Program-made: the position numbers and the translations under genes | The notes under the pieces: model-generated | What the model saw: the letters and a program-made list of their open reading frames with translations, nothing else | What the model was told of the DNA's origin: nothing | Databases searched by the model: none | Origin: Streptomyces tauricus | GTDB taxonomy: Bacteria > Actinomycetota > Actinomycetes > Streptomycetales > Streptomycetaceae | Length of the DNA: 64,000 bases | Direction of reading: 5' to 3' | NCBI RefSeq assembly: GCF_014650955.1 | Contig: NZ_BMVY01000011.1 | Coordinates: forward strand, 124,001 to 188,000 | Shown here: positions 1-7,603 of the stretch, in pieces | Numbering within the stretch: the first letter of the stretch is position 1 | How the letters are laid out: each line of letters opens with the position of its first letter

Positions 1-455
1 GGTTCGCCGGTCGAGCTGTCCGTGTCCTTCTTGTCCGACGGACGGCCGTCCGCCGTACCCGTGGCCGTGGTGCCGGTTCCCTCACGGAACGGCGATCCCA
101 CGCCGGCGGGCGAGGGGTTGTCGGCGGAAGGGGAGACGGGGCCCTGCTGTACCGGCTTCCGTACCTCCTCCACGCTTCTGTTCTGGCCGGAGCCGCCGAG
201 CATGCCGGGTATCTGGAGCCAGGGTGCGGTGGAGTTGCCGCCGGCGACCGCGACGCCCAGGGTGGCGGCCGAGCACACGCATCCGGCCGCTACGAGCCAG
301 CCCATGCGGCGCATCCGGCTGGCCCGCCGCCCGCTCGGATCGACGAACACGGGCGCACCGCCCGCCGGGTCGGCCAGGTTCTCCGTGCCGTGGTCCATGA
401 CGTCCGTCCCGTGCTCCGGGCGTATGTGCCCTTCCTCGCCCGCCTTGTCTGTCAT
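1..455 (-). CDS. N-terminal part of a single-pass membrane protein, cut by the window edge
   Basis: The gene reads leftwards and runs off the window; 151 codons are visible. It starts at ATG 455-453 after an AAAGGG Shine-Dalgarno sequence. Residues 1-50 are hydrophilic and end in a basic cluster (GRRASRMRR). A single hydrophobic helix follows at about 51-72, then a Pro/Ser/Thr/Gly-rich stretch that would be extracytoplasmic. This is the type II anchor plus linker seen on many Streptomyces exported proteins. The functional domain lies outside the window, so I assign no function. Confidence 0.6.
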   Translation of the reverse strand, partial: MTDKAGEEGHIRPEHGTDVMDHGTENLADPAGGAPVFVDPSGRRASRMRRMGWLVAAGCVCSAATLGVAVAGGNSTAPWLQIPGMLGGSGQNRSVEEVRKPVQQGPVSPSADNPSPAGVGSPFREGTGTTATGTADGRPSDKKDTDSSTGE

Positions 456-785
456 GCAACTGCCCTTTCACCGTGATGTGGTTCGTGCGTCGTGCGGCGT
501 GCCTTGCGCCTTATGAGCATGCTCAAGTGATCCGTTGCCACCGTTGCGTACGGATTGGTCGGAAGAGGAAAAGTCTTGTCACTCTTGGCGGCTCGCGGCC
601 GGAACCGCGGCCCGACGTTCGCATCGGCGGCCTCGGACAGTCGTGAACTGTCTCGAACAGCCGCGGGCGGACCGGTTGGTGGCGTCGTCGCCCCGCTTCA
701 TTGTGCCCTGCTTCCGAGGAGGGAGTGACAGCGGAGCCCATGACGACCACGGAGGCGCGCCGGCCACCACGGAGGCACGCTGTCG

Positions 786-980
786 TCACCACGGGGCGGC
801 GACGGATCCGTCCGCTTCGAGGCCGTACCGCTCGAAGCCGCTCCACTCCGGACTCCCCGCCTCCACCCGGTGCCGGGCGAAGTCCGTGAGCGCCGTCGTG
901 GCGCCCGCGTCGGCTGCCGCGCGCGCGAGCCGCTCGGCCGCTTCCAGGTCGTGCGACTGCCGGCGCCGCCATTGACAGGT
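786..980 (-). pseudogene. Remnant of a Sel1/TPR-like helical repeat protein (C-terminal fragment)
   Basis: The frame ending at TGA 788-786 encodes a coherent protein-like tail: RRRQSHDLEAAERLARAAAD, then AGATTALTDFARHR, then a Gly/Asp end. Repeating blocks of AERLARxAADAGxTxAL followed by a basic helix are typical of Streptomyces Sel1/TPR-type repeat proteins of hundreds of residues. Here only about 60 codons remain and no start codon with a ribosome site precedes them; the upstream edge merges into the promoter of the next operon. I infer a decayed 3' remnant. Bases 456-785 hold nothing else I recognise. Confidence 0.4.
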
Positions 981-1018
981 TCGGCTAACGCCATTAGCTT
1001 TTAGCTAACGAGATTAGC
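972..1018 (+). promoter_or_regulatory. Promoter with two tandem TetR-type operators
   Basis: TTGACA (972-977), a 17-bp spacer and TAGCTT (995-1000) form a near-consensus sigma-HrdB-type promoter. Two identical-class inverted repeats GCTAA-N5-TTAGC lie at 984-998 and 1004-1018, 20 bp apart. The first covers the spacer and -10 box, the second covers the expected start of transcription. The operon encodes a TetR regulator as its second gene, so autorepression is the obvious reading. Confidence 0.72.
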
Positions 1019-1039
1019 CAATGAGTCCTGGGAGACGTC

Positions 1040-1876
1040 ATGACCGAGTACCTCGCCGTCGACGGTGGCACGATCGCTTACGAAGTGGCGGGGTCCGGCC
1101 CGCTGGTCGTCCTCGCGCACGGCATCGGTGACAGCCGCGCCGCCTACCACGCGCTGATCCCGCGGTTGGTGGCGGCGGGCCACCGCGTCGCCGCCGTCGA
1201 CCTGCGCGGCTGCGGCGAATCCAGCACCGACTGGCCCGCCTGGAGCCGCACCGCGATCGCCGGTGACCTGCTCGCCCTGATCCGGCACCTCGGCGGCCCG
1301 GCCGTCCTCGTCGGCCACTCGATCTCCGGGGGCGCCGCCACCATCGCCGCGGCGCGGGAGCCCTCACTGGTCACCGCGGTCGTCGAGCTGGCGCCTTTCA
1401 CCCGCAAGCAGTCCGTCCGCCTCGGCGACCTGCGCCTCAGGCGTTACCGGCAGGGCATGCTGCGGCTGCTCGGCGCGGGCGTGTTCGGCAGCGTGGGGCA
1501 GTGGCGCTCGTACCTCGACGTGGCCTACCCCGGCCCGAAGCCGGCCCACTGGGCCGAGCGGCTCGGCCGTATCGACTCCCTGATGCGCGAGCCCGGCCGG
1601 ATGAAGGCCATGCAGAGTATGGGCCGCAGCGCCCCGACCGACGCGGGCGCACAGCTCGGCAACGTGCGCTGCCCGGTCCTGGTCGTGATGGGCACCCTCG
1701 ACCCGGACTGGGCCGACCCGCACGCCGAGGGGGCGGCGATCGTCGGCGACCTGCCGGCCGGCCTCGGCCGCCTTGAGATGATCGAGGGAGCCGGACACTA
1801 TCCGCACGACCAGTTCCCCGACGAGGTGCTTTCGCTCATGCTCGACTTCCTGCGGTCGGACGCCGCCCGTGCCTAG
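1040..1876 (+). CDS. Alpha/beta hydrolase
   Basis: A 278-residue cytoplasmic alpha/beta-hydrolase-fold enzyme. The oxyanion HG motif is at residues 27-28, the nucleophile elbow GHSISGG has Ser94, and the other triad members fit Asp221 (GTLDPD) and His253 (GAGHYPH). A GGGAG ribosome site sits at 1030-1034. The gene overlaps the downstream TetR gene by 8 bp and shares its operator-controlled promoter, so it is probably induced by a substrate or ligand of that regulator. The substrate cannot be told from sequence; esterase, lactonase and epoxide hydrolase are all possible. Confidence 0.9.
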   Translation: MTEYLAVDGGTIAYEVAGSGPLVVLAHGIGDSRAAYHALIPRLVAAGHRVAAVDLRGCGESSTDWPAWSRTAIAGDLLALIRHLGGPAVLVGHSISGGAATIAAAREPSLVTAVVELAPFTRKQSVRLGDLRLRRYRQGMLRLLGAGVFGSVGQWRSYLDVAYPGPKPAHWAERLGRIDSLMREPGRMKAMQSMGRSAPTDAGAQLGNVRCPVLVVMGTLDPDWADPHAEGAAIVGDLPAGLGRLEMIEGAGHYPHDQFPDEVLSLMLDFLRSDAARA

Positions 1877-2468
1877 GGCCGGCCTGGACCCGGCGGCCGT
1901 GGTCGCGGCCGGGGCCGCCCTCGCCGACGAGGTGGGCTTCGCCCACCTGACGATGGGCCTGCTGGCCCAACGGCTCGGCGTGCGTACGCCGTCCCTGTAC
2001 AAACACGTGGGCGGCCAGGACGACCTCAACCGGCGCATCGCGGCCCTGGCGATGAGCGAGGCCGCCGACGCCGTGGGCGGCGCGGTCCAGGGCTACGCGG
2101 GCCGCGACGCCCTGGCGGCCGCCGCGCGCGCCTTCCGTGCCTTCGTCCTGGAGCATCCCGGCCGGTACGCCGCGACGATCGGCGTGGAACCGGCCGACCG
2201 GGACGACCCGATGGCCGTCGCGGCCCGGCGGCTGCTCGGCGCGTTCACGGCGGTCCTGCGCGGCTACGAGATCGCGGAGCCCGACGTGGACCACGCCCTG
2301 CGCATGCTGCGCAGCCTCTGCCACGGGTTCGCCACACTGCAGGCGGCCGACGGCTTCCAGTGGAGCGCCGACATCGACGAGAGCTTCGAATGGCTCATCA
2401 CCTTCGCCGACCGGGGCCTGCGCGCGGTGCGGACCGGCGACGTCAGTTCCGCCGCCCCGTCCCCGTGA
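1869..2468 (+). CDS. TetR family transcriptional regulator (WHG-type C-terminal domain)
   Basis: A 199-residue TetR repressor starting at GTG 1869, inside the end of the hydrolase gene. The N-terminal helix-turn-helix (about residues 10-50, ending RLGVRTPSLYKHVGGQDDLNRRI) is canonical. The C-terminal half, with LRMLRSLCHGFATLQAADGF, matches the WHG ligand-binding domain (TetR_C_13-like). It most likely represses its own operon through the twin GCTAA-N5-TTAGC sites upstream. Its last 26 bp overlap the end of the convergent nhaA gene. Confidence 0.92.
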   Translation: MPRAGLDPAAVVAAGAALADEVGFAHLTMGLLAQRLGVRTPSLYKHVGGQDDLNRRIAALAMSEAADAVGGAVQGYAGRDALAAAARAFRAFVLEHPGRYAATIGVEPADRDDPMAVAARRLLGAFTAVLRGYEIAEPDVDHALRMLRSLCHGFATLQAADGFQWSADIDESFEWLITFADRGLRAVRTGDVSSAAPSP

Positions 2469-4380
2469 GCGACGCCCGCTGCCGTGCGGCGCGCACCGCC
2501 GCGGACAGTGCGGCGATGTCGTAGGCGCCGTGGTGACGGCGGCCGTTGACGAAGAACGTCGGTGTGCCCGACACCCCGCTGAGGTCGGCGGACTCCACGT
2601 CCGCGGCGACCCGGGCGGCGCCCGTTCCGGCCCGCAGGTCGGCGCGGAAGCGGTCGGTGTCGAGGCCGATCTCCTCGGCGTAGCGGAGCAGGTCCTTCGG
2701 CAGCAGATCCCCTTGGTGCCGCATGAGCTGCTCGTGCATCTCCCAGTAGCTGCCCTGCCGGTCGGCCGCCTCGGCGGCCTCCGCCGCGAGCTGCGCGCCC
2801 GGGTGCACGTCCGGGAGCGGCAGATGCCGCCAGACGTACCGCACGTCGCCGAAGTCGGCGAGCAGTTCGCGCACCACCGGCTCGGCCAGCCCGCAGTAGG
2901 GGCACTCGAAGTCCCCGTACTCCAGCAGCGTCACGGGTGCGTCCCGGGGGCCGCGTACGTGGTCGCGGTCCATGTCGACGGGGTCGCTGAGGTCGACGAT
3001 GGTCTGGCCCGTGCCCAGCAGGGCGCGGGCCCGGGAGGGCGCCGACAGGGCGCCGGTCACCGCGGTGACCAGCCAGGCGAGGAGGAACGAGCAGAGTACG
3101 GCGCCGAGGATGCCGATCTTCGCCTGCTCCAGCCGGTCGCCGTCGAAGGCCAGCGTGGCGATCAGCAGGGACACGGTGAAGCCCACCCCGGCCAGCGTGC
3201 CGCCCGCCGAGATGGCGCCCCAGCCGACCGGCGGATGCAGGCGCCCCTTGCTGACACGTGTCGTGAGCCAGGTCGCGCCGATGATGCCGACCGGCTTGCC
3301 GAGCACGTACCCGAGCAGGATGCCGAGGGTGACCGGTGAGGTGAACGCGCCGGTCAGCTGGTCGGCACTGAGGGCGATGCCGGCGTTGGCGAGGGCGAAC
3401 AGCGGCACGATCACATAGCTCGTCCAGGGGTGGAGCATGCGCTGGAGGCGGTCGTTGGGGGAGAGCGTCGAGGCGATCTGGCGTCGTACGGTGCGTTCGA
3501 GTTCGGGGGTCGGCTGCTCGCGGAAGCGCCGGAACTGTCTGCTGGCCAGCTCCAGGTCGCCGCGCTCCGCCGGGCGGGCGTAGGTCAGCAGTCCCATGGC
3601 GAGGCCGGTCACCACCGGGTCCACCCCGGATTTCAGGAGCGCCACCCAGATCGCCACGCCCAGCAGCGCGTACAGGGAGGGGATGCGCATGCCGAGTGTG
3701 CGCCGCACCAGCAGGACAACGGCGAACAGGCCGAGCGCGGTCAGCAGCGCGGGCAGGGAGATGGCTCCGCTGTACGCGAAGGCGATGACGGCGAGGGCCA
3801 GGAAGTCGTCGACGACGGCCACGGTGAGGATGAAGACCCGCAGGCCGGCGGGCAGCCGGGTCCCGAAGACGGCGAGCATGCCCAGCGCGAAGGCCGTGTC
3901 CGTGGACATGGCGGCACCCCAGCCGTGCACGGAGTCCTCGCCCGCGTTGAGGGCCAGGTAGATCGCGACGGGTACGAGCATGCCGCTGAGCCCGGCGAGC
4001 AGCGGGAGCGTGATCCGCCGGCGTTCCCTCAGCTCGCCCATGTCGAACTCGCGGCGCGCCTCCAGGCCGACGACGAAGAAGAACAGCGTCATCAGCCCGC
4101 TGTTCAGCCATTCCCGCAGCTCCAGGGAGACTCCGCCCGAGCCGAGGTGGACCGACAACTCGGTCTCCCACAGGGACGCGTACGAACCGGCGTCGATGTT
4201 GGCCCAGACGAGGGCGGCGAGCGCGCCGACGAGCAGGACCGCGGCACTGCCGGTCTCCGTCTGCAGGAAGGCGCGCAGGGGGCTGCGGGGGGCGGTGCCG
4301 CACAGGGTCTGCAGCGCCGGCGGTGGGGTCTCGGATGGCACGGTCACCCCCTGATTCTGACCCCACTCATGATCCGGCAC
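2443..4380 (-). CDS. nhaA: Na+/H+ antiporter NhaA fused to a C-terminal DsbA-like thioredoxin domain
   Basis: A fusion of up to 645 residues. Residues ~30-430 are the polytopic NhaA antiporter, with the transport-site motifs TDTAFALG (first essential Asp) and VVDDFLAL (Asp pair). Residues ~450-640 form a thioredoxin-like domain of DsbA/Thioredoxin_4 type with active-site C493-P-Y-C496 and the cis-Pro motif SGTPTFF. Stand-alone NhaA is about 390-450 residues. GTG 4380 lacks a good ribosome site; GTG 4341, 13 codons in, follows AGGGGG and is the better start. It lies 25-64 bp behind the SGNH hydrolase gene in the same direction. NhaA exchanges Na+ for H+ across the inner membrane; the role of the thiol domain is unknown. 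Confidence 0.93.
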   Translation of the reverse strand: MPDHEWGQNQGVTVPSETPPPALQTLCGTAPRSPLRAFLQTETGSAAVLLVGALAALVWANIDAGSYASLWETELSVHLGSGGVSLELREWLNSGLMTLFFFVVGLEARREFDMGELRERRRITLPLLAGLSGMLVPVAIYLALNAGEDSVHGWGAAMSTDTAFALGMLAVFGTRLPAGLRVFILTVAVVDDFLALAVIAFAYSGAISLPALLTALGLFAVVLLVRRTLGMRIPSLYALLGVAIWVALLKSGVDPVVTGLAMGLLTYARPAERGDLELASRQFRRFREQPTPELERTVRRQIASTLSPNDRLQRMLHPWTSYVIVPLFALANAGIALSADQLTGAFTSPVTLGILLGYVLGKPVGIIGATWLTTRVSKGRLHPPVGWGAISAGGTLAGVGFTVSLLIATLAFDGDRLEQAKIGILGAVLCSFLLAWLVTAVTGALSAPSRARALLGTGQTIVDLSDPVDMDRDHVRGPRDAPVTLLEYGDFECPYCGLAEPVVRELLADFGDVRYVWRHLPLPDVHPGAQLAAEAAEAADRQGSYWEMHEQLMRHQGDLLPKDLLRYAEEIGLDTDRFRADLRAGTGAARVAADVESADLSGVSGTPTFFVNGRRHHGAYDIAALSAAVRAARQRASLTGTGRRN

Positions 4381-4404
4381 CCCACGGGGCGGGGGGTGGC
4401 GACG

Positions 4405-5742
4405 TCAGCGGTGTGCGGTGGAGGACAGGAGCATCGGCAGGGAGACGAAGTCGGCGAGCGCCCGCTGGCCCGCGACATTGGCGTGCACGCCGTCGCCGGT
4501 GTCGTAGGCCGGGTTGATGCTGTTGGGCTTCAGCGGGTCCTTGAGCACCTGGTCGAAGTCCACGACGCCGTCGCACGTTCCGTCGCAGGTGTTCCCCTTC
4601 TTGACGTGGGTGCCGACGGCGTGGCGGTCGAGGTTGTTCTGGTCGGAGTAGCCGGGACGCGAGGTGATGGGCGTGACGTAGACCTTGATCCCGGCGGCCC
4701 GCAGACGCTGGAACACCTCGTCGTAGCTGCGCAGGATCAGGTCGGCGTCGCAGCCGTTGGCGAGGTCGTTCGTGCCGTAGTAGTAGATGACCCCGGTCAC
4801 CCCGTGCAGGGCGAGCACATCGCGGTCCAGCCGGGCCGCCGCGTCGAGACCGCGTATCCCGGCGGGGTTGCGCGGGCAGTCGGCGGAACTGGTCGTGCCG
4901 GCGATACCCGCGTTGGCGATCGCGACCTGCCGGGTGCGGGGAAGCTCGGCGGTGACCCGGCGGGCGAGCTCGTCCGTCCAGCGGTGATCGGTCCCGTCGG
5001 GCGTGCAGCCGGGCCCGCAGTCGGTGCTGCCGGTCCCGTCGACCACCGAACTCCCGTACGCGACGATCGTGCCCCTGAGCTTCGGGTTGTGCACGTCGAC
5101 GGCACTGACCAGGTATGTGGACCCGACGGTCTGCGTGTACGCGGCGCCGCTCGCCTCCGCCGTGTGGTCGCCGGAGCCGGGCGCGGTCAGGTAGTTGGTG
5201 CGGAAGGCGCTGGTGTGCCGTCCCGGTGTGACCGTGCCGGAGACCGACAGGGAGACGGCGACGTCGTCCTGCGCACGGGTCCTCAGCGCCGCCGCGTCGC
5301 TCCACACCTCGCCGCCGGCCGGTACGACGACCTCGCGCCGCCCGTCGAAGGTGACGGCGTGGACGTCACCCTCGACCGCCGCGCCCGCTCCGCTGCGGCC
5401 GACGGTGGCGGCGTCCACGGTGAGCGGGGTCGTGCCGAAGGTGTTCTGGATCCGTACCCGCAGTGCCCCGCCGCCCTGGCCGAGACGGGTGATCATGCGA
5501 ACGGACTGATCGCGCAGGGGAGTCGGGGCGAGTTCCTGCTGGGACTGGGCCCAGGAGGTGAACCACGCGCGCCCGGCCGGCGCCGCCGAGTGCCGGCCGC
5601 CAGAGGCGGACGCGGGGGCGGCGGCCCGGCTGGTGTCCGCCGTGGCGGCCGTGGTCGCGGAGACCGCCGACCCGGACGCCACGAGCGTCAGGGCCAGGGC
5701 CGACGCGGCACGGCGCAGCGAGGACGTACGGAAAGAGGGCAT
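4405..5742 (-). CDS. Secreted SGNH/GDSL hydrolase (esterase/lipase)
   Basis: A 445-residue secreted enzyme; ATG 5742 is chosen because a GGGA ribosome site precedes it. A Sec-type signal (basic n-region, then a hydrophobic Ala/Leu stretch, cleavage near residue 35-40) is followed by a beta-rich N-terminal domain (~45-200). The SGNH hydrolase domain then shows block I AYGSSVVDG (Ser), block II Gly/Asn in NAGIAG, block III YYGTNDLANG (Asn), and block V Asp-x-Val-His near the C-terminus. Paired Cys suggest disulphides. Family members cleave ester bonds of lipids or polysaccharide acetates outside the cell. Two 30-bp tandem repeats lie upstream. Confidence 0.88.
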   Translation of the reverse strand: MPSFRTSSLRRAASALALTLVASGSAVSATTAATADTSRAAAPASASGGRHSAAPAGRAWFTSWAQSQQELAPTPLRDQSVRMITRLGQGGGALRVRIQNTFGTTPLTVDAATVGRSGAGAAVEGDVHAVTFDGRREVVVPAGGEVWSDAAALRTRAQDDVAVSLSVSGTVTPGRHTSAFRTNYLTAPGSGDHTAEASGAAYTQTVGSTYLVSAVDVHNPKLRGTIVAYGSSVVDGTGSTDCGPGCTPDGTDHRWTDELARRVTAELPRTRQVAIANAGIAGTTSSADCPRNPAGIRGLDAAARLDRDVLALHGVTGVIYYYGTNDLANGCDADLILRSYDEVFQRLRAAGIKVYVTPITSRPGYSDQNNLDRHAVGTHVKKGNTCDGTCDGVVDFDQVLKDPLKPNSINPAYDTGDGVHANVAGQRALADFVSLPMLLSSTAHR

Positions 5743-5848
5743 GGGGGAGTCCCTTCGGGTCGTACGGCCCCGGCGCACAGGCGGAACTGCCGGGACCACG
5801 GCGGCTCACTCCCGTATGACCTGCCCCTGGGGCTCGTGGGTCAGACGT

Positions 5849-5908
5849 GACGACCGGTGCCAATTACCGGATCACGTCGACGACCGGCGCCAACTACCGG
5901 ATAACGTC
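5849..5908 (-). promoter_or_regulatory. Tandem 30-bp direct repeat upstream of the SGNH hydrolase gene
   Basis: Two head-to-tail copies (5849-5878 and 5879-5908) match at 27 of 30 positions; the plus-strand core is CCGGYGCCAAYTACCGGATM. A third partial copy is at 6776-6798 in front of the DUF574 methyltransferase gene. The placement 100-170 bp before the hydrolase start codon suggests regulator binding sites; the protein that binds is unknown. Confidence 0.6.
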
Positions 5909-5950
5909 AGGGGGTTGCAGCGCCGCCCGGCCCCCGCCGAGGGCCCGCGG

Positions 5951-6739
5951 TCACGAGACGCGGGCCACACCCGTGTAGATGCCGCTGCCTTCGGCCGCCT
6001 CCAGCTTGCCCGAGGCGTCCCACTCGGTCGCCGTCACCAGGCCGGGCGGTACGAGATCGAGGCCGTCGAAGAACCGCTCCACCTCCGCGCGGGTGCGGAA
6101 ACCGAGCTGGATACCGCCCTTGGCGTACTCGGCGGTGACCTGGGCGGCCAGTTCCGGATACAGGTCGGAGGCGGCGTGCGACAGCACCAGATAGCTGCCC
6201 GGCGGGAGCGTGGCGACCAGGTCGCGGACGATGGCGTGGGCGTCCTGCTCGTCGGGGATGAAGTGCATCAGCGCGATCAGCGACAGCGCGACGGGACGGC
6301 TGAAGTCCAGGACGCGCCGGGCGTGTTCGACGATCGCCTCCGGCTGCCGCACATCGGCCTCGATGTAGTCGGTGACTCCGCCGGGACGGCTGACGAGCAG
6401 CGCCTCGGCGTGCCGCAGCACGATCGGGTCGTTGTCGGTGTAGACGACCTTCGCCGTCGGCACGATGTCCTGGACGATCTGGTGGAGGTTGGGCTCGGTG
6501 GGGATGCCCGTACCGATGTCCAGGAACTGGTCGACGCCCTGGGTGGCGAGCCAGGCAGCGGCCCGGTGCATGAACTGCCGGTTCTGCCGGGCCGCGTCCT
6601 TCGCCTCGGGCGGCAGTTTCTCGCCCACGGCCTCGTCGACCGGGTAGTTGTCCTTGCCGCCCAGCAGCCAGTCATAGACCCGCGCGGGATGTGCCTTGTC
6701 GGTAACGATCTGCGAGAACCGCTGTGGGCCGGTCGACAT
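5951..6739 (-). CDS. SAM-dependent methyltransferase, DUF574 family
   Basis: A 262-residue member of the actinomycete S-adenosylmethionine methyltransferase family PF04672 (DUF574), recognisable from ARVYDWLLGGKDNYPVD near the N-terminus, the SAM-binding segment DIGTGIPTEPNLHQ, and ALMHFIPD. ATG 6739 follows GGAG with 8-nt spacing; a longer reading to 6778 lacks this. Streptomyces carry many paralogues, often beside developmental regulators, with unknown substrates. A copy of the 30-bp repeat motif lies 37-59 bp upstream (6776-6798), shared with the downstream SGNH gene region. Confidence 0.9.
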   Translation of the reverse strand: MSTGPQRFSQIVTDKAHPARVYDWLLGGKDNYPVDEAVGEKLPPEAKDAARQNRQFMHRAAAWLATQGVDQFLDIGTGIPTEPNLHQIVQDIVPTAKVVYTDNDPIVLRHAEALLVSRPGGVTDYIEADVRQPEAIVEHARRVLDFSRPVALSLIALMHFIPDEQDAHAIVRDLVATLPPGSYLVLSHAASDLYPELAAQVTAEYAKGGIQLGFRTRAEVERFFDGLDLVPPGLVTATEWDASGKLEAAEGSGIYTGVARVS

Positions 6740-6775
6740 GACAAGCAACTCCATCGCGCCAGGAACGGGTTGGAT

Positions 6776-6798
6776 CAACTATTCGATCACGTCAGGGG
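6776..6798 (-). promoter_or_regulatory. Third copy of the TGACGTNATC...TAGTTG motif
   Basis: CAACTATTCGATCACGTC (6776-6793) plus AGGGG matches 20 of 23 positions of the second tandem repeat (5891-5913), including the trailing TCAGGGG. It lies 37-59 bp before the DUF574 start codon, a promoter-proximal position. Confidence 0.5.
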
Positions 6799-6804
6799 AG
6801 TACA

Positions 6805-7488
6805 TCATGTGCTACGCGCGGGAGGGAAGCGCCGGGCGTACGAGACCATCGCGAGCGCCACCGCCAACGCGCCCAGGAGCCAGCCGCCGAGCACGTCCGA
6901 CGACCAGTGCACGCCCAGCCAGATCCGGGTGAACCCCACACCGACGACGGACACCACCGCCACGGCCAGCGCGACACGCCACAGGACGCGCCCGGCGCCG
7001 TACAGGCGCATGACCCACAGCAGCAGGCCGCACGCCACCGCGGCCGTCATGGCGTGCCCGGAGGGGAAGGCCGCGAAGTGGGCGGAGTCCACCGGGTCGG
7101 CCCAGACGGGGCGTTCGCGGTCGACGGCCGCCTTGATCCCCTGCGAGAGGAGTCCGGCGAGGAGGCAGGTGGCCGTCAGCCACACGGCGAGCCACCACGC
7201 GCCGTGGTGCAGCACCAGCCAGAGCACGGTGACGGCGATCAGGGCCCGCATCGTCCAGGGGTCCCACACCCAGTCGGTGAGGACGCGGAACGTCCGGGTC
7301 AGGGCCGGCTCGTCGACGGCCCAGCGGTGGGTGGTGCGGGCGATGTCGCCGTCGAGGGCCATGAGCGGGTCCCAGGAGGCCGCGACCAGGACGAGCAACA
7401 GCACGGTGGGCGGAGCGAGAGCCATGGCAACGCGCGCGGCGATCCCGGGGCCGGTCGCGTGGGGCGGCGAGTCGACGGGAGAGTGCAT
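6805..7488 (-). CDS. PAP2 superfamily membrane phosphatase
   Basis: A 227-residue polytopic membrane protein with about six hydrophobic segments and all three acid-phosphatase motifs: KAAVDRERP (KX6RP), FPSGHAM (PSGH), and TRIWLGVHWSSDVLGG (usually SRX5HX3D; Thr replaces Ser). The family removes phosphate from phosphatidic acid, undecaprenyl pyrophosphate or related lipids at the outer face of the membrane. It ends just before the DUF574 promoter region. Confidence 0.92.
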   Translation of the reverse strand: MHSPVDSPPHATGPGIAARVAMALAPPTVLLLVLVAASWDPLMALDGDIARTTHRWAVDEPALTRTFRVLTDWVWDPWTMRALIAVTVLWLVLHHGAWWLAVWLTATCLLAGLLSQGIKAAVDRERPVWADPVDSAHFAAFPSGHAMTAAVACGLLLWVMRLYGAGRVLWRVALAVAVVSVVGVGFTRIWLGVHWSSDVLGGWLLGALAVALAMVSYARRFPPARST

Positions 7489-7603
7489 ACGTCGATCCTC
7501 GCCGACGGACGGGCCCCGAGGCGAACCCGGGGTTTCCCGCGTGTGCTGTCTCCGTTCACCTGAGCGCCCGCAGCCCTGGTCCCCCGAGCGTCCGCGGGCC
7601 CGG

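Noticed and set aside
535..975. A 146-codon plus-strand frame upstream of the hydrolase
   Set aside because: No family resemblance, no ribosome site; the opposite strand carries a better protein-like remnant.
3430..5850. An 806-codon plus-strand open frame opposite nhaA and the SGNH gene
   Set aside because: It is a GC-rich antisense shadow: composition is Gly/Arg/Asp/Val with no domain signature, while the minus strand carries two clear protein families.
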